A stretch of 64,000 bases of DNA from Alistipes montrealensis (GCF_018362775.1 NZ_JAGYXY010000003.1:344846-408845); one strand, 5' to 3'. Shown: positions 1 to 10,487, counted from the stretch's first letter. Numbers and translations: made by a program. The notes: a model not told the origin generated them from the letters alone.

Positions 1-722
1 GTCGAAGTCTCGGCGAACGATCCGGGGATAAAGCCCAGGAAAGCGTCCAGCGGCGAGTAGGCCATGGCGCCGGTCGTCGAGAGCTGCTCGAGGGCCGTTG
101 CGCCCGTGATGCCGTCGACATGTGCGCCCATCATCGTCCAGTCGGAATACCAGACCGTCTCGCCCGACATCGAAGGAGTGTAGGCGAAGAAGGCGAAGGC
201 ACGCGCCAGCAGCGCGGGATTGAAGACGTTCATACCCGTACCGCCGAAAACCTCCTTACCGAAGACCACGGCGAAAGCCGTCGAAAGTCCCACCATCCAG
301 AGCGGAGTCGACACCGGCATGATCATCGGGATCAGCAGACCCGAAACGAGGAAACCCTCGTTGACCTCGTGGCCGCGCGCCTGTGCGAATCCGAACTCGA
401 TGCCCAGACCCACGATATACGAAACGCAGACCATCGGCAGCACACGCACCAGACCGTAGAAGAAAGCCGTGAAGCCCTCCAATCCGACCTGGATACCCGT
501 ATTGTAGCAACCGAAGAAGAACGCCGGCATCAGCGCCACGACGACCATGATCATCGTACGTTTCATGTCGTTGCAGTCGCGGATATGCGCGCCCTTCGAG
601 GTAGTGGTGTTGGGTACGAAGAGGAACGTTTCGAATGCATCGAACGTCGACTCCAGAAAGCCCAGTTTACCTCCTTTGGAGAAGGTGGGCTTGATATTAT
701 CCATTAATTTACGCAGTCCCAT
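1..722 (-). CDS. nqrB: Na+-translocating NADH:quinone reductase subunit B (5' part; runs off the window)
   Basis: Membrane subunit of the NQR complex, which oxidises NADH, reduces quinone and pumps Na+ out of the cell. About 240 N-terminal residues are visible. The product begins MGLRKLMDN, has a long hydrophilic lead, then hydrophobic segments from about residue 56 onward. The motif GITGATALE near residues 204-212 corresponds to the NqrB site where FMN is attached to a threonine (Thr209 here by position). The start at 722 lies two bases after the nqrA stop, so the two are co-transcribed as in other nqr operons; nqrC-F should follow beyond the left edge. The C-terminal half is missing only because of the window end. 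Confidence 0.95.
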   Translation of the reverse strand, partial: MGLRKLMDNIKPTFSKGGKLGFLESTFDAFETFLFVPNTTTSKGAHIRDCNDMKRTMIMVVVALMPAFFFGCYNTGIQVGLEGFTAFFYGLVRVLPMVCVSYIVGLGIEFGFAQARGHEVNEGFLVSGLLIPMIMPVSTPLWMVGLSTAFAVVFGKEVFGGTGMNVFNPALLARAFAFFAYTPSMSGETVWYSDWTMMGAHVDGITGATALEQLSTTGAMAYSPLDAFLGFIPGSFAETS

Positions 723-724
723 CT

Positions 725-2080
725 TTATGCCTCCCTGATCATTAAGTTAATACCGTCGCGGATGATCTGCTGAATCTCGATCTTCGAGGGATCGACGAAC
801 TCGCACAGCGCGAAGTCCTCTTCCGTGACTTCGTAAATGCCGAGGTTTTCCATCTTGTCGATGTCGCCGGCGAGGCAGGCCTTCAGGAGATACATCGGAT
901 AGATGTCCATCGGCAGGTACTGCTCGTAGAGCCCCGTCACGACGAACGGGCGTTCACCGCCGTTCAGGTTGGTGTCGAGATCGTAAGCTTTCTTCGGGCA
1001 GATCCACGAGAAGTAGGCGCGCGATACGGAGAACTTCCCGAAACGGGGCAGCGCCCAGCCCAGCAGTTCGTACTTGTCGCCCTCGGGGATTGCAGTCAGC
1101 TGATTGGCGTAGAAGGCGATGTAACCGTCGGCCGGGGTCTTCGTGCCCGTGAGCACATTGCCCGAAATAATGCGGACATGGTCGCCCTCCTTCTGTTTCT
1201 TGACATTGCCTTTGAGGATCGAGTCGACCTTGGCGCCCGCAACGACGCGGACGTACTGCGGACGCTCGATCTCCGAGCCGGCTACGGCGATAATCTTCGT
1301 CATGTCGACACGGCCTTCGTTGAACAGGCGGCCGATGATGGCCAGATCCTGGATATTGACCGTCCACACCACTTCGCCCTTGTTTACGGGATCTACGTGG
1401 TGAATCTGCACACCGACGTTGCCGACGGGGTGTTTTCCGGCAAAGGTGTGCAGCTCGGCGCCCTTGAGCGAAGACATCTGGCCTTCGGCCTTGGCGCGCA
1501 CCGAGAGGTGCACTTTACCCGGGGTGAGCTTGCGCATCACGTCGATACCCGTCTGGAGGTTCTTCTGTTCGGCCTTGAGGACGAAGTTGTAGTCCGGGGC
1601 CAGCGGTGCGGAGTCGAAGGCGGAGATGAAGACCGCTTTCGGCGTGTCGCTGGGATCGGCAATAATGCCGTAAGGACGCTGCACGATCATCGGCCAAAGG
1701 CCCGATCGGAGCAGCAGTTCGACGATCTGGTCGCGCGAAGCCGACCCGAGGTCGGTCTTCGGAAACTCCTCGTACTCCTGGGTGGCGTCGGGAGTCACCG
1801 TCACGCTGAGAATCTTGCGTTTCTCACCGCGGTTGACGGCGGCCACCGTGCCGCTGACGGGCGACGTGAAAAGCACACGTTCGTTGGTCTTGTTGAAGAA
1901 CAACGGCGTGCCGGCTTTCACCCGATCCCCCTCCTTAACCAGCAGCTTGGGAGTCACGCCCTCGAAATCGAGGGGCGAGAGGGCATACTCCGAAGCCTGC
2001 GGTGCGTCCGCGAGCGACTCCTGGGGTTTGCCCACCAGATTGATGTCTAAACCCTTGCGTAGTGTAATGATTTTCGACAT
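725..2080 (-). CDS. nqrA: Na+-translocating NADH:quinone reductase subunit A
   Basis: 451 residues, full length for NqrA (about 445-450). Peripheral cytoplasmic subunit of the NQR sodium pump, associated with the quinone site. The N-terminal lead (TLRKGLDINLVGKP) and the following segment with LVKEGDRVKAGTPLF look like the Rnf/NQR lipoyl-like barrel of NqrA. It is the first gene of the nqr operon here, with nqrB starting two bases downstream. A 5' leader of about 65 bases precedes it, with a weak Bacteroidetes -7 element. The Na+ gradient made by this complex is shared with the Na+-linked decarboxylase encoded at 30-34 kb (inference). Confidence 0.96.
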   Translation of the reverse strand: MSKIITLRKGLDINLVGKPQESLADAPQASEYALSPLDFEGVTPKLLVKEGDRVKAGTPLFFNKTNERVLFTSPVSGTVAAVNRGEKRKILSVTVTPDATQEYEEFPKTDLGSASRDQIVELLLRSGLWPMIVQRPYGIIADPSDTPKAVFISAFDSAPLAPDYNFVLKAEQKNLQTGIDVMRKLTPGKVHLSVRAKAEGQMSSLKGAELHTFAGKHPVGNVGVQIHHVDPVNKGEVVWTVNIQDLAIIGRLFNEGRVDMTKIIAVAGSEIERPQYVRVVAGAKVDSILKGNVKKQKEGDHVRIISGNVLTGTKTPADGYIAFYANQLTAIPEGDKYELLGWALPRFGKFSVSRAYFSWICPKKAYDLDTNLNGGERPFVVTGLYEQYLPMDIYPMYLLKACLAGDIDKMENLGIYEVTEEDFALCEFVDPSKIEIQQIIRDGINLMIREA

Positions 2081-2151
2081 GGTTAATGATTTTGATTGTT
2101 ATGTTTGGAATTTAAGTTCGGCTGTTAGTGTACTAACAATTAATTCGCGTG

Positions 2152-2159
2152 CGAAAGTA
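2152..2159 (-). promoter_or_regulatory. possible -7 element of nqrA
   Basis: TACTTTCG on the minus strand, one mismatch from the Bacteroidetes -7 consensus TAnnTTTG, about 72 bases upstream of the nqrA start. No good -33 TTTG at the usual 19-21 base spacing was found, so this is only a candidate. Confidence 0.35.
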
Positions 2160-2415
2160 CAAATTTTTTCCCGAAATTCCCTATGCATAAACCATTATTT
2201 CTTAAATTTACTTAAGATTTAAAACGGCCGCTTTCGGGTCAAAATAAGAATCTTTCGAATGCTTGCGATCCGAAAGAATAACGGAAGAATCCGGGACAAA
2301 AACGACCGCCGGAAAGTCTGCCGGAGAGACGACGGCCGGACGGCCGGGTCCGGCGTTAAAAAATTGGCCCCAAATTCGCAATGCTCCCGTTAAAATTCCT
2401 AAATTTGCCTGCGCT

Positions 2416-2994
2416 ATGCTCCCCTATGTCAACATACACACCCATCGCCCGACCGGTTCGGGAATCGAACTCCGTACGGAGGGAATACACCCTTGGAATG
2501 CTGACATGCAGGATATTGCGACGCTCGGCGAACGCTTAGGCGAGGCGCAGGCCATCGGCGAAACAGGGCTGGATTTCGTACGCGGCGCCGACCGCGCGGC
2601 ACAGTTGGAGGCCCTGCGCGCCCAGCTCCGGCTGGCCCGTGAGCGAAACCTGCCCGTAGTGCTCCATTGCGTAAAGGCTTTCGAACCCCTGATGCGCGAA
2701 CTGGCAGCATGCAGCCCGCGTGCCGTAATCTTCCACGGATTCATCGGTTCGCCCGAGCAGGCCCGCAAAGCGCTGGCAAAAGGATATTACCTCTCGTTCG
2801 GGGAACGGGCGTTCGCTTCGCCCAAGACCCTCGCGGCGCTGCGCGAAACACCCCTGTCGCAGCTTTTCCTCGAAACGGACGACAGCCCTGTCCCGATCGA
2901 AGACGTATACGTCCGTGCGGCGGGAGCAAAAGGTGTTACGACAGAGGTGCTGCAACAGGCGACACTGGAAAACTACAAACGGATATTCGGATAA
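2416..2994 (+). CDS. TatD family hydrolase (short form)
   Basis: Putative metal-dependent DNase or phosphoesterase of the TatD amidohydrolase family. I chose ATG 2416 because the N-terminal metal motif follows at once (NIHTHRP), with further metal-site signatures GETGLDF and VVLHCVKAF, and a late ETDDSP; a longer upstream frame has no family resemblance. The 192-residue product is shorter than E. coli TatD/YcfH (about 260), which is common in Bacteroidales copies that lack part of the barrel insertions. The stop is five bases before the start of the E1-like gene, so the two probably form one transcript. Confidence 0.85.
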   Translation: MLPYVNIHTHRPTGSGIELRTEGIHPWNADMQDIATLGERLGEAQAIGETGLDFVRGADRAAQLEALRAQLRLARERNLPVVLHCVKAFEPLMRELAACSPRAVIFHGFIGSPEQARKALAKGYYLSFGERAFASPKTLAALRETPLSQLFLETDDSPVPIEDVYVRAAGAKGVTTEVLQQATLENYKRIFG

Positions 2995-2998
2995 CTAC

Positions 2999-3721
2999 AT
3001 GGACAACTGGCTGGAAAGAACGGATTTACTGCTCGGCAGAGAGAAACTGGGCCTCCTGAAAAATGCCCGCGTGCTCGTGGTCGGACTGGGCGGCGTAGGA
3101 GCCTATGCCGCGGAGATGATCGCCCGGGCGGGCGTGGGCCGCATGACCATCGCCGACGCAGACGTGGTGAACGTCACCAATATCAACCGCCAGTTAGTGG
3201 CCCTCCACTCGACCATCGGCCGGTCGAAAGCCGACGTGCTGGCCGAGCGCCTGCGCGACATCAATCCCGGGATCGAACTCACGGTGGTCAACAAATATAT
3301 CAAGGACGAGGAGACCTATATCCTGCTCGACGCCGCACGGTACGACTACGTAGTGGACGCCATCGACACCCTTTCCCCCAAGCTGGCGCTGATCGCCGCC
3401 GCACTGGAACGGGGCCTGCCGATCGTCAGTTCGATGGGCGCCGGGGCCAAGACCGACCCCACGAAACTCGAAATCGCCGATATTTCGAAAACCCACCACT
3501 GCCCGCTGGCCCACATGCTGCGCAAGCGGCTCCACAAAATAGGCATCCGCAAGGGTTTCCGGGCCGTATTCTCGCCCGAGCCGATGCGCGAGGGGGCGAT
3601 GATCCTCTGCGAAGAGCAGAACAAAAAGTCGAACGTCGGGACGATCTCCTACATCCCGGCGCTTTTCGGCATCGGATGCGCATCGGTGGTGATCCGCGGT
3701 CTGATCGGGGAACTGGAATAA
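2999..3721 (+). CDS. tcdA: TcdA/CsdL-like tRNA threonylcarbamoyladenosine dehydratase (ThiF/E1 family)
   Basis: 240-residue E1-like ATP-dependent enzyme. Family members of this length and layout cyclise the t6A37 modification of ANN-decoding tRNAs to ct6A. Visible features are the nucleotide-binding loop GLGGVG (residues 29-34), the following IADAD acidic segment, NINRQ (61-65), and the YVVDAID strand that carries the catalytic region in ThiF/MoeB proteins. The start at 2999 (MDNWLERTDLLLG) matches the typical family N-terminus; the open frame extends further upstream inside tatD but without similarity. It is translationally close to tatD. Being a standalone ThiF-family protein with no rhodanese or sulfur-carrier partner nearby supports the tRNA role. 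Confidence 0.85.
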   Translation: MDNWLERTDLLLGREKLGLLKNARVLVVGLGGVGAYAAEMIARAGVGRMTIADADVVNVTNINRQLVALHSTIGRSKADVLAERLRDINPGIELTVVNKYIKDEETYILLDAARYDYVVDAIDTLSPKLALIAAALERGLPIVSSMGAGAKTDPTKLEIADISKTHHCPLAHMLRKRLHKIGIRKGFRAVFSPEPMREGAMILCEEQNKKSNVGTISYIPALFGIGCASVVIRGLIGELE

Positions 3722-3818
3722 CCGACCTCCGATTACCGGCTACATTCCCCGAAAGGCAATCAAGGGTGCAGCCAAGACCGAAAATAAAATAACGAACTAC
3801 AAATAACTGACAATAATC

Positions 3819-4763
3819 ATGGAAGCAAATATCGTTTTTCTGGACGAATCGAGCCTCGGAAGCGCCGACCTCGCACCGCTCCGGGCATTGGGCAGCTACA
3901 CGGGCTACCCGGCCACCCGCCGCGAAGAGGTGCTCGACCGCTGCCGCGAAGCCGACATCGTAATCACCAACAAAGTACCTTTCCGCCGCGAAACCATGCA
4001 GGCCCTGCCCCGGCTGCGGCTGATCTGCATTGCGGCGACGGGCATGAACCACATCGACCTCGAAGCCGCCGCCGAACTGGGCGTCACGGTGAAAAATGCC
4101 GTGGGTTACTCGACGCATGCCGTTACGGAGACCACCATCGGCGCGGCAATCGGACTCCGCCGCCAAATTCTCTATTACGACCGTTACGTCAAGGCGCAGT
4201 ATGCTGCGAGCGGACAGCAGTTCCACTACGGACCCGCCACCCACCAGCTTTATGGTTCGAAGTGGGGCATCGTCGGCATGGGCAACATCGGCCGCAACGT
4301 GGCCCGCATTGCCGAGGCACTGGGATGCGAAGTCCGTTACACCTCCACCTCGGGCGTTGCCCGCCGGGAGGACTACCCCGCCCTGCCGCTCTGCGAACTG
4401 CTGGCATGGGCCGACGTGGTGTCGATCCACGCTCCGCTCACCGAAAAGACCCGCGGACTGATCGGCGTACGCGAACTGGCGCAGATGAAACCCTCGGCCA
4501 TCCTGATCAACGTGGCGCGCGGCGGCATCGTCGACGAAGCGGCGCTGGCCGAAGCCCTCGACAACGACCGGCTGGCCGGAGCCGGACTGGACGTTTTCGC
4601 CCACGAACCGATTGAACCGGGAAACCCGCTGCTCGCGCTGCGCAATCCCGACCGCCTGCTGCTCTCGCCTCATAACGCCTGGTCTGCCATCGAGTCGCTC
4701 AAAGTACTCGTAGACTGCATCGCACAAAATATCAAGGACTTCTACACCCAAACCCCTAACTGA
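3819..4763 (+). CDS. D-2-hydroxyacid dehydrogenase (glycerate/hydroxypyruvate type)
   Basis: 314 residues, NAD(P)-dependent dehydrogenase of 2-oxo/2-hydroxy acids. The Rossmann loop is GMGNIG (153-158). Catalytic residues are in the expected places: Arg234 in NVARGG, Glu263 in HEPIE and His285 in SPHNAW. Length and the N-terminal flavodoxin-like lobe agree with glycerate dehydrogenase or hydroxypyruvate reductase, so reduction of hydroxypyruvate is the best guess, but lactate- or other 2-ketoacid-specific relatives cannot be excluded from sequence alone. It lies 97 bases after tcdA and 63 before the editing protein. Confidence 0.85.
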   Translation: MEANIVFLDESSLGSADLAPLRALGSYTGYPATRREEVLDRCREADIVITNKVPFRRETMQALPRLRLICIAATGMNHIDLEAAAELGVTVKNAVGYSTHAVTETTIGAAIGLRRQILYYDRYVKAQYAASGQQFHYGPATHQLYGSKWGIVGMGNIGRNVARIAEALGCEVRYTSTSGVARREDYPALPLCELLAWADVVSIHAPLTEKTRGLIGVRELAQMKPSAILINVARGGIVDEAALAEALDNDRLAGAGLDVFAHEPIEPGNPLLALRNPDRLLLSPHNAWSAIESLKVLVDCIAQNIKDFYTQTPN

Positions 4764-4826
4764 CAGATGACAAACCCGACCTCACTGTCGTCCCTGCGCC
4801 TGCGCGGACGTTTTAATGCCTGAACC

Positions 4827-5324
4827 ATGGACCGCAAACAACCTGTTTTCGATTTTCTCGACGCCCACGGTATCCGATACGAGTGGTACGAACACCCCGA
4901 AGCCCCGACCATCGAAATAGCCCGTCAATGGTGGCGCGACGACGGCTCGAAGCACTGCAAGAACCTCTTTTTCCGCAACCACAAGGGCAACCGCCACTAC
5001 CTCGTCTCATTCGATTCGGAGCGGTCGCTGGCCATTCACGACCTCGAAGCGCGCCTGCGGCAGGGCAAACTGTCGTTCGCCTCGGAGCAGCGTATGGAAC
5101 GCTGGCTGGGATTGCGGCCCGGCTCGGTGTCGCCCTTCGGGCTGATCAACGATCCGGACAACCACGTCCACCTGTTCCTCGACGCCAACCTGCGCGACTG
5201 CCCCGCCTACTCGTTCCACCCCAACGACAACCGGGCGACGGTAGTCATCCCGCGCGAAGAGTTCCTGAAATACCTCACGGCCGTCGGCAATTCCTACGAA
5301 TTCATCGAATTATACGAACAGTAA
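4827..5324 (+). CDS. prolyl-tRNA editing protein (YbaK/ProX family)
   Basis: 165-residue free-standing trans-editing deacylase. Proteins of the YbaK/ProX/PrdX group hydrolyse Ala-tRNA-Pro or Cys-tRNA-Pro formed by mistakes of prolyl-tRNA synthetase. The family marker lysine is in KNLFFR (Lys45), and the SVSPFGLIND and NDNRATV segments shape the substrate pocket in relatives. The whole product is one domain with no synthetase part. Two tRNA-Pro genes occur further along this window at 51.6 and 51.9 kb but are not linked to it. Confidence 0.87.
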   Translation: MDRKQPVFDFLDAHGIRYEWYEHPEAPTIEIARQWWRDDGSKHCKNLFFRNHKGNRHYLVSFDSERSLAIHDLEARLRQGKLSFASEQRMERWLGLRPGSVSPFGLINDPDNHVHLFLDANLRDCPAYSFHPNDNRATVVIPREEFLKYLTAVGNSYEFIELYEQ

Positions 5325-5365
5325 GCCGCTATTTTCTGAGCACAAAACCCATCAAAACGAAAAAT

Positions 5366-5821
5366 ATGAAGAAATTATCACTCGTTCTGCTTCTGCTCGC
5401 CGGAACGTTTTTCACACTGCAGGCACAACAGAGCACACAGGACATCATCCGCTCTTATCTGAAAAGCGAAGGCTACACCCCGACAACCGACGAGGACGGA
5501 CATATTGCTTTTAAAGTACAGGGAATTACCTGCTACGCGATCGCAAGAGAGGTCGGGATCGGCTGCAACGTTGTCCAGGTAACCACAGCTTTCAAGACGG
5601 AAATCCCATACGAAAAATTGCTGGAAAAATCGAATGCCTTCAACCGGAACAAATTTATCGCCAAGTGTATAGCTTCCCGGAGTAACCCGGAAAACTACTA
5701 CTCCATCAGCATGGAGTTCATCTCCGACAACCAGGCGAATACGGAAACCCAAATTGCATATTCCCTGCAACTGATTCCGATATGGGTCGAAGAATTCAAA
5801 ACAATGGTTGCCGAAGAGTAA
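5366..5821 (+). CDS. secreted YbjN-like protein of unknown function
   Basis: 151 residues starting at ATG 5366 with a clear signal peptide (MKKLSLVLLLLAG, cleavage probably after LQA). The mature part of about 130 residues has alternating strand/helix pattern with DEDGHIAFKVQG and a later LIPIWVEEFK, which resembles the YbjN/type III chaperone-like fold. I do not recognise a specific function. The open frame extends upstream through the preceding gene but the signal sequence fixes the start. It ends just before a strong bidirectional terminator and faces gpmI. Confidence 0.7.
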   Translation: MKKLSLVLLLLAGTFFTLQAQQSTQDIIRSYLKSEGYTPTTDEDGHIAFKVQGITCYAIAREVGIGCNVVQVTTAFKTEIPYEKLLEKSNAFNRNKFIAKCIASRSNPENYYSISMEFISDNQANTETQIAYSLQLIPIWVEEFKTMVAEE

Positions 5822-5870
5822 CAGACGCACATAATCCGTCGCCTGTTCATTCCGAAATGGCCCGGCAAAC

Positions 5871-5903
5871 AAAAAATCCCGCTCTTTCCGAGCGGGATTT
5901 TTT
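5871..5903. terminator. bidirectional Rho-independent terminator
   Basis: Perfect 14-bp stem (AAAAAATCCCGCTC with its complement) around a 5-base loop, with A and T runs on the two sides. It sits between the convergent 5366-5821 gene and gpmI and can serve both. Confidence 0.9.
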
Positions 5904-5923
5904 CAGGCAGGAAGGGTTTCCTG

Positions 5924-7450
5924 TTATTTCAGTTCCACCAGGGCTTTTCCCGTCATCTCGGCAGGCTGCTCCAGCCCCATCAGTTTCAGCACCGTAGGAG
6001 CTACGTCGGCCAGGATGCCGTCGTGCACGGCCTTCACGCGGTCGGAAACCACCACGATGGGCACGGGGTTGAGCGAGTGCGCCGTATTGGGCGTACCGTC
6101 GGCATTGACGGCATTGTCGGCGTTGCCATGGTCGGCGATCTGCACGACCTCGTAACCGTTGGCCTTGGCTGCCTCGACAACCTTCGCCACACATTTGTCG
6201 ACAGCTTTCACGGCCGTCTCGATAGCTTCGTAGATACCCGTGTGGCCTACCATGTCGCCGTTGGCGAAGTTCAGGCAGATGAAATCGAACTTCTGCTCGT
6301 TGAGAGCGGCAACCAGTTTGTCAGCCACTTCCGGAGCCGACATTTCGGGCTGGAGGTCGTAGGTAGCCACTTTGGGCGAAGCTACCAGAATCCGCTCCTC
6401 GCCTTCGAACTTCTCCTCGCGGCCGCCGTTCAGGAAGAACGTCACATGGGCGTATTTCTCGGTCTCGGCGATGCGCAACTGGCTGAGACCCTGCTTCGAA
6501 ACGTACTCACCGATGGTGTTGGGCACGTTGTCCTTGTCGAAAAGGATGTGCAGGCCCGTGAACTTGGCGTCGTAGGGAGTCATACAGCAGTAGTAAAGCG
6601 GCAGGGTGTGCATTCCCTCAGCGGGCATGTCCTCCTGCGTCAGCACGACCGTAAGCTCTTTGGCGCGGTCGTTGCGGTAGTTGAAAAAGATCACCAGATC
6701 GTTCGGACGGATCATGCCGACAGGCTGTCCGTTCTCGTCGATACGCACGAAAGGCTTGATAAACTCATCCGTAACGCCCTCGTCATAGGACTTCTGGACA
6801 GCTTCGACCATGTCCGACGAGCGCTCGCCAACGCCGTTCACCAGCGCGTCGTAAGCGATTTTTACACGCTCCCAGCGCTTGTCGCGGTCCATGGCATAGT
6901 AACGACCGATGACAGTGGCGATTTTGCCCGTCGATGCCGCCATGTGTTTTTCCAGATCGGCAACGAACCCCTTGCCGCTGCGCGGGTCGGTATCACGACC
7001 GTCCATGAAGCAGTGCACGAAGGTATTTTCAATTTTGTACTCGGCAGCGATGTCGCAGAGTTTGAAGAGGTGTTCCAGCGAGGAGTGCACGCCGCCGTCC
7101 GAAACCAGTCCCATGAAATGAACGTTCACGCCGTTCTTTTTGGCGTACTCGAACGCGGCCTTCACCTCGGCGTTCTGCATGATCGAGTTGTCGCGGCAGG
7201 CGCGGTTGATCTTCACGAGGTCCTGGTAAACCACGCGGCCGGCCCCGATATTGAGGTGGCCCACCTCCGAGTTACCCATCTGTCCGTCGGGCAGACCGAC
7301 GTTCTCGCCGTCGGTACGCAGTTCGGCATGGGGATATTTCGCCGTCATGGCCGAAATGTATTCGGGATGTACGGTCGAAATAACGTCCGCTTTATCGTGA
7401 CGGCCGTTTCCCCAGCCGTCGAGAATCATAAGTAATACCTTGTTATTCAT
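5924..7450 (-). CDS. gpmI: 2,3-bisphosphoglycerate-independent phosphoglycerate mutase
   Basis: 508 residues, normal length for the Mn2+-dependent iPGM of glycolysis, which interconverts 3- and 2-phosphoglycerate through a phosphoserine intermediate. The N-terminal metal motif is LDGWG, the catalytic serine is Ser61 in MGNSEVGH, and the late metal motifs ADHGNAD and AHSLNPVP are present. The gene is monocistronic in appearance: alaS lies 152 bases upstream on the same strand and a terminator follows the stop. Confidence 0.96.
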   Translation of the reverse strand: MNNKVLLMILDGWGNGRHDKADVISTVHPEYISAMTAKYPHAELRTDGENVGLPDGQMGNSEVGHLNIGAGRVVYQDLVKINRACRDNSIMQNAEVKAAFEYAKKNGVNVHFMGLVSDGGVHSSLEHLFKLCDIAAEYKIENTFVHCFMDGRDTDPRSGKGFVADLEKHMAASTGKIATVIGRYYAMDRDKRWERVKIAYDALVNGVGERSSDMVEAVQKSYDEGVTDEFIKPFVRIDENGQPVGMIRPNDLVIFFNYRNDRAKELTVVLTQEDMPAEGMHTLPLYYCCMTPYDAKFTGLHILFDKDNVPNTIGEYVSKQGLSQLRIAETEKYAHVTFFLNGGREEKFEGEERILVASPKVATYDLQPEMSAPEVADKLVAALNEQKFDFICLNFANGDMVGHTGIYEAIETAVKAVDKCVAKVVEAAKANGYEVVQIADHGNADNAVNADGTPNTAHSLNPVPIVVVSDRVKAVHDGILADVAPTVLKLMGLEQPAEMTGKALVELK

Positions 7451-7602
7451 ATCTTACTCTGTTTTAATTACTACCGTTTTATTGCCTCCGGAGGCTGTAT
7501 TCGTCGCCTGTGGCGCCGTTTACAAGTCTGACCCCATCCCAAACCCTTCCCTCGGGAAGGGCTTATCGCATCGCGACCGGAATGCGGACGGAAACCACAC
7601 AA

Positions 7603-10224
7603 TTATTTCACCTGCGCCCCGATCAGCTCCACAGCCTTGTCGATGGCGGCCTGCAAGCCGTCGGGATTCTTGCCGCCGGCCGTTGCGAAGAAAGCCTGTC
7701 CGCCTCCGCCGCCCTGGATGAGTTTTGCGGCCTCACGTACGACGGCTCCGGCGTTCACGCCGTGGGCCGTGATCTCGTCGCCCAGCATCACCGTCAGCGT
7801 CGGCTTCTCCTCCCAGACGGAACCGACGACAAAGACCAGTTTGGGCGAACGCTGCCGCAGGTTGTAGGCCAAATCCTTCACAAAGTCGGGACGGCGATCG
7901 GTCTGCGTGGCGAAAACCTGCATGCCGTGACGCTCGGGCGTCGAAGCGGCGATCTTGTCGGCCCACTGGGCCACCTGCTCGCGGCGCATGGACTCGACCT
8001 CCCTGGAAAGGGTCTCGTTGCTTTCGAGCATCTTCTTCACAGCCTGCATGACCTGCGGGTTATTGAGGTACTCGGCGATATTGCGCATCGTATCCTCGGC
8101 GGCGTAGAGGACCTTCTCGGCCTGCTCGCCCGTAACGGCCTCGATGCGGCGCACGCCGGCCGAAATAGCGCTCTCCGAAAGGATCTTGAAGAGGCCGATA
8201 TTACCCGTAGCACTGGTGTGCGTACCGCCGCACAGCTCGACCGAAGAGCCGAAGCGGACCATGCGGACCTTGTCGCCGTATTTCTCGCCGAAGAGCATCA
8301 TCGCGCCGCACTTCTCAGCCTCCTCTTTGGTCGCCTCGCGGTTCTCCTCGAGCGGATAGTTGGCGCGGATAGCCCGGTTGACAAGCTGTTCCACTTCGCG
8401 CAACTCCTCAGTCGTAACCTTCTGGAAATGCGAGAAGTCGAAGCGCAGGATTTCGGGCGTAACCATCGAACCCTTCTGCTCGACATGCTGACCGAGCACT
8501 TTGCGCAAAGCCTCGTGCATGAGGTGCGTAGCGGTATGGTTGTTGGCCGCGGCCTGTCGTTTCTCGGGGTCTACCTTCGCCGTAAACCCGGCCTCGGGAT
8601 TCTCCGGGAGCTGGTTGACGATGTGGATGATCAGGCCGTTCTCCTTCTCGGTGGCGACGACCGGGATGCGCTCGTTGGCGCTCTCGATAAAGCCGATGTC
8701 ACCGATCTGGCCGCCCGAATTGCCGTAGAACGGCGTACGGTCGAAAACCAGTTGGTAAGAAGTTTTACCCTTCGAGGTAACGCGGCGGTAGCGGGCGATA
8801 CGGACCTTCTCGGTCAGCGTGTCGTAACCCGTGAAAACGCTCTCGCGGATCGGGAACAACTCCACCCAGTCGTCGGTATCGACGGCGGCGGCGTTGCGCG
8901 AACGCTCCTTCTGGGCCTGCAGTTCCTTCTCGAACGCAGCGAGGTCCACACCGACCCCCTGTTCGCGGGCGATCAGTTCCGTCAGGTCGATCGGGAAGCC
9001 GAAAGTATCGTAAAGTTCGAAAGCGTCTTTGCCCGAAATGAGTTCCTTGCCTTCGCTTTTGGTCTTGGAAATCACGCCGTCCAGCAGGTTGATACCCGTG
9101 GCCAGCGTACGCAGGAAGGAGGCTTCCTCCTCCTCGATCACCTTCTCGATCAGCGACTGCTGCGCCTTCAGTTCGGGGAACTGGCCGCCCATCTGCTCGA
9201 CCAGTCCGGGAACCAGGCGGCAGAGCGCCGGCTCGGTAAAGCCGAGATACGTGTAGCCGTAACGTACGGCGCGGCGCAGGATGCGGCGGATGACATATCC
9301 CGCCTTGACGTTCGACGGCAGCTGGCCGTCGGCGATCGAGAACGCAATGGCACGCAGGTGGTCGGCGATCACGCGCATGGCCACATCGGCCTTCTGGTCC
9401 TCGCCGTATTTCTTGCCCGACATCGCGGCAATGCGGCCGATGGTGGGCTGGAAAACATCGGTGTCGTAATTCGATTTCTTGCCTTGCAGGATCATGCACA
9501 GGCGTTCGAAGCCCATACCCGTATCGACATTGCGCGCGGGCAGGTCCTCCAACGAACCGTTGGCTTTGCGGTTGAACTGCATGAAGACGAGGTTCCAGAT
9601 TTCGATCACCTGCGGATGGCTCGTGTTGACCATCTCGCGGCCCGGCTTGAGGGCCACCTCCGCTTCGTCGCGCAGGTCGAAGTGAATCTCCGAGCAGGGG
9701 CCGCAGGGACCCGTTTCGCCCATCTCCCAGAAGTTGTCGTGCTTGTTGCCGCGGATGATGTGGTCGGCCGGAAGGAACTGGAGCCAGTAGTCGTAAGCCT
9801 CCTGGTCGAACGGCACGCCGTCCTCCTGGGAACCTTCGAACACCGTGGCGTACATCCGCTCCGCGGGCAGCCCGTAGACATCGTGCAGCAACTCCCAGGC
9901 CCATTCGATCGCCTCTTTCTTGAAGTAATCGCCGTAGGACCAGTTACCCAGCATCTCGAACATCGTGTGGTGGTAGGTGTCGTGGCCGACCTCCTCCAGA
10001 TCGTTGTGCTTACCCGACACGCGCAGACATTTCTGCGTATCGGCCGCACGCGGATATTTGCGGGGCGCATTGCCCAGGAAAATATCCTTGAACTGGTTCA
10101 TGCCCGCATTGGTGAACATCAGCGTGGGGTCGCCCTTGACGACCATCGGGGCCGAAGGCACGATAACATGCCCCTTCGACTCGAAGAAGTCGAGAAAAGC
10201 CTGGCGAATTTTATTCGATTCCAT
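7603..10224 (-). CDS. alaS: alanyl-tRNA synthetase
   Basis: 873 residues with the complete bacterial layout: class II catalytic core beginning with FFESKGH and [10 protein letters not shown], the editing domain with the H-x3-H zinc motif in ATHLMHE near residue 562, the second zinc motif [10 protein letters not shown] near residue 665, and the C-terminal DHHA1 domain with a glycine-rich GGGGGQ stretch. Charges tRNA-Ala and clears mischarged Ser or Gly. Divergent from the M23 peptidase operon. Confidence 0.97.
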   Translation of the reverse strand: MESNKIRQAFLDFFESKGHVIVPSAPMVVKGDPTLMFTNAGMNQFKDIFLGNAPRKYPRAADTQKCLRVSGKHNDLEEVGHDTYHHTMFEMLGNWSYGDYFKKEAIEWAWELLHDVYGLPAERMYATVFEGSQEDGVPFDQEAYDYWLQFLPADHIIRGNKHDNFWEMGETGPCGPCSEIHFDLRDEAEVALKPGREMVNTSHPQVIEIWNLVFMQFNRKANGSLEDLPARNVDTGMGFERLCMILQGKKSNYDTDVFQPTIGRIAAMSGKKYGEDQKADVAMRVIADHLRAIAFSIADGQLPSNVKAGYVIRRILRRAVRYGYTYLGFTEPALCRLVPGLVEQMGGQFPELKAQQSLIEKVIEEEEASFLRTLATGINLLDGVISKTKSEGKELISGKDAFELYDTFGFPIDLTELIAREQGVGVDLAAFEKELQAQKERSRNAAAVDTDDWVELFPIRESVFTGYDTLTEKVRIARYRRVTSKGKTSYQLVFDRTPFYGNSGGQIGDIGFIESANERIPVVATEKENGLIIHIVNQLPENPEAGFTAKVDPEKRQAAANNHTATHLMHEALRKVLGQHVEQKGSMVTPEILRFDFSHFQKVTTEELREVEQLVNRAIRANYPLEENREATKEEAEKCGAMMLFGEKYGDKVRMVRFGSSVELCGGTHTSATGNIGLFKILSESAISAGVRRIEAVTGEQAEKVLYAAEDTMRNIAEYLNNPQVMQAVKKMLESNETLSREVESMRREQVAQWADKIAASTPERHGMQVFATQTDRRPDFVKDLAYNLRQRSPKLVFVVGSVWEEKPTLTVMLGDEITAHGVNAGAVVREAAKLIQGGGGGQAFFATAGGKNPDGLQAAIDKAVELIGAQVK

Positions 10225-10487
10225 GATATATTGATTTATCCTATTTTTCCGTTATTCGATTCGGGTTGCAAAATTACACATTTTAAACTAAATTTGCATC
10301 TTAGAATCGGTTTAAATTTATTAAATTCATTCTGTTTATGCTCTTTCACCACTCTTTTTTACTCCTGGATTCGTTAAATAGGAACCACTATTCGCCTCAT
10401 TCAGGAGTAAAAAATAGCAGTAAAATAGCTATAAAATAATTTCGTTAACAAATTTACACAGATTCTTTAAAGGAGATATTTTCCGCG
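10225..10487. other. divergent intergenic region alaS / M23 operon
   Basis: AT-rich 263-base spacer between divergent genes. It contains the alaS promoter candidate and, on the plus strand, TAAATTTG at 10289-10296, a perfect TAnnTTTG match about 190 bases before the M23 gene. An imperfect duplication of GGAGTAAAAAATAGC-like sequence with nearby TAAAATAGC is seen at 10400-10436. No coding potential. Confidence 0.5.
10269..10276 (-). promoter_or_regulatory. alaS -7 promoter element
   Basis: TAATTTTG on the minus strand matches TAnnTTTG exactly and lies 45 bases upstream of the alaS start. No perfect -33 element. Confidence 0.5.

Noticed and set aside
17..719. plus-strand open frames at 120-707 and 220-459
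   Set aside because: Shadow of nqrB, whose reverse-strand translation shows continuous NqrB sequence.
7544..7561. hairpin CCCTTCC/GGAAGGG between alaS and gpmI as a terminator
   Set aside because: No T run on either side and a very small loop; too weak to call.
7510..10377. 955-codon open frame on the plus strand
   Set aside because: Antisense to alaS, which has all catalytic and editing motifs; high-GC third positions keep the opposite strand open. Protein is Arg/His/Leu/Val-rich with no domain.
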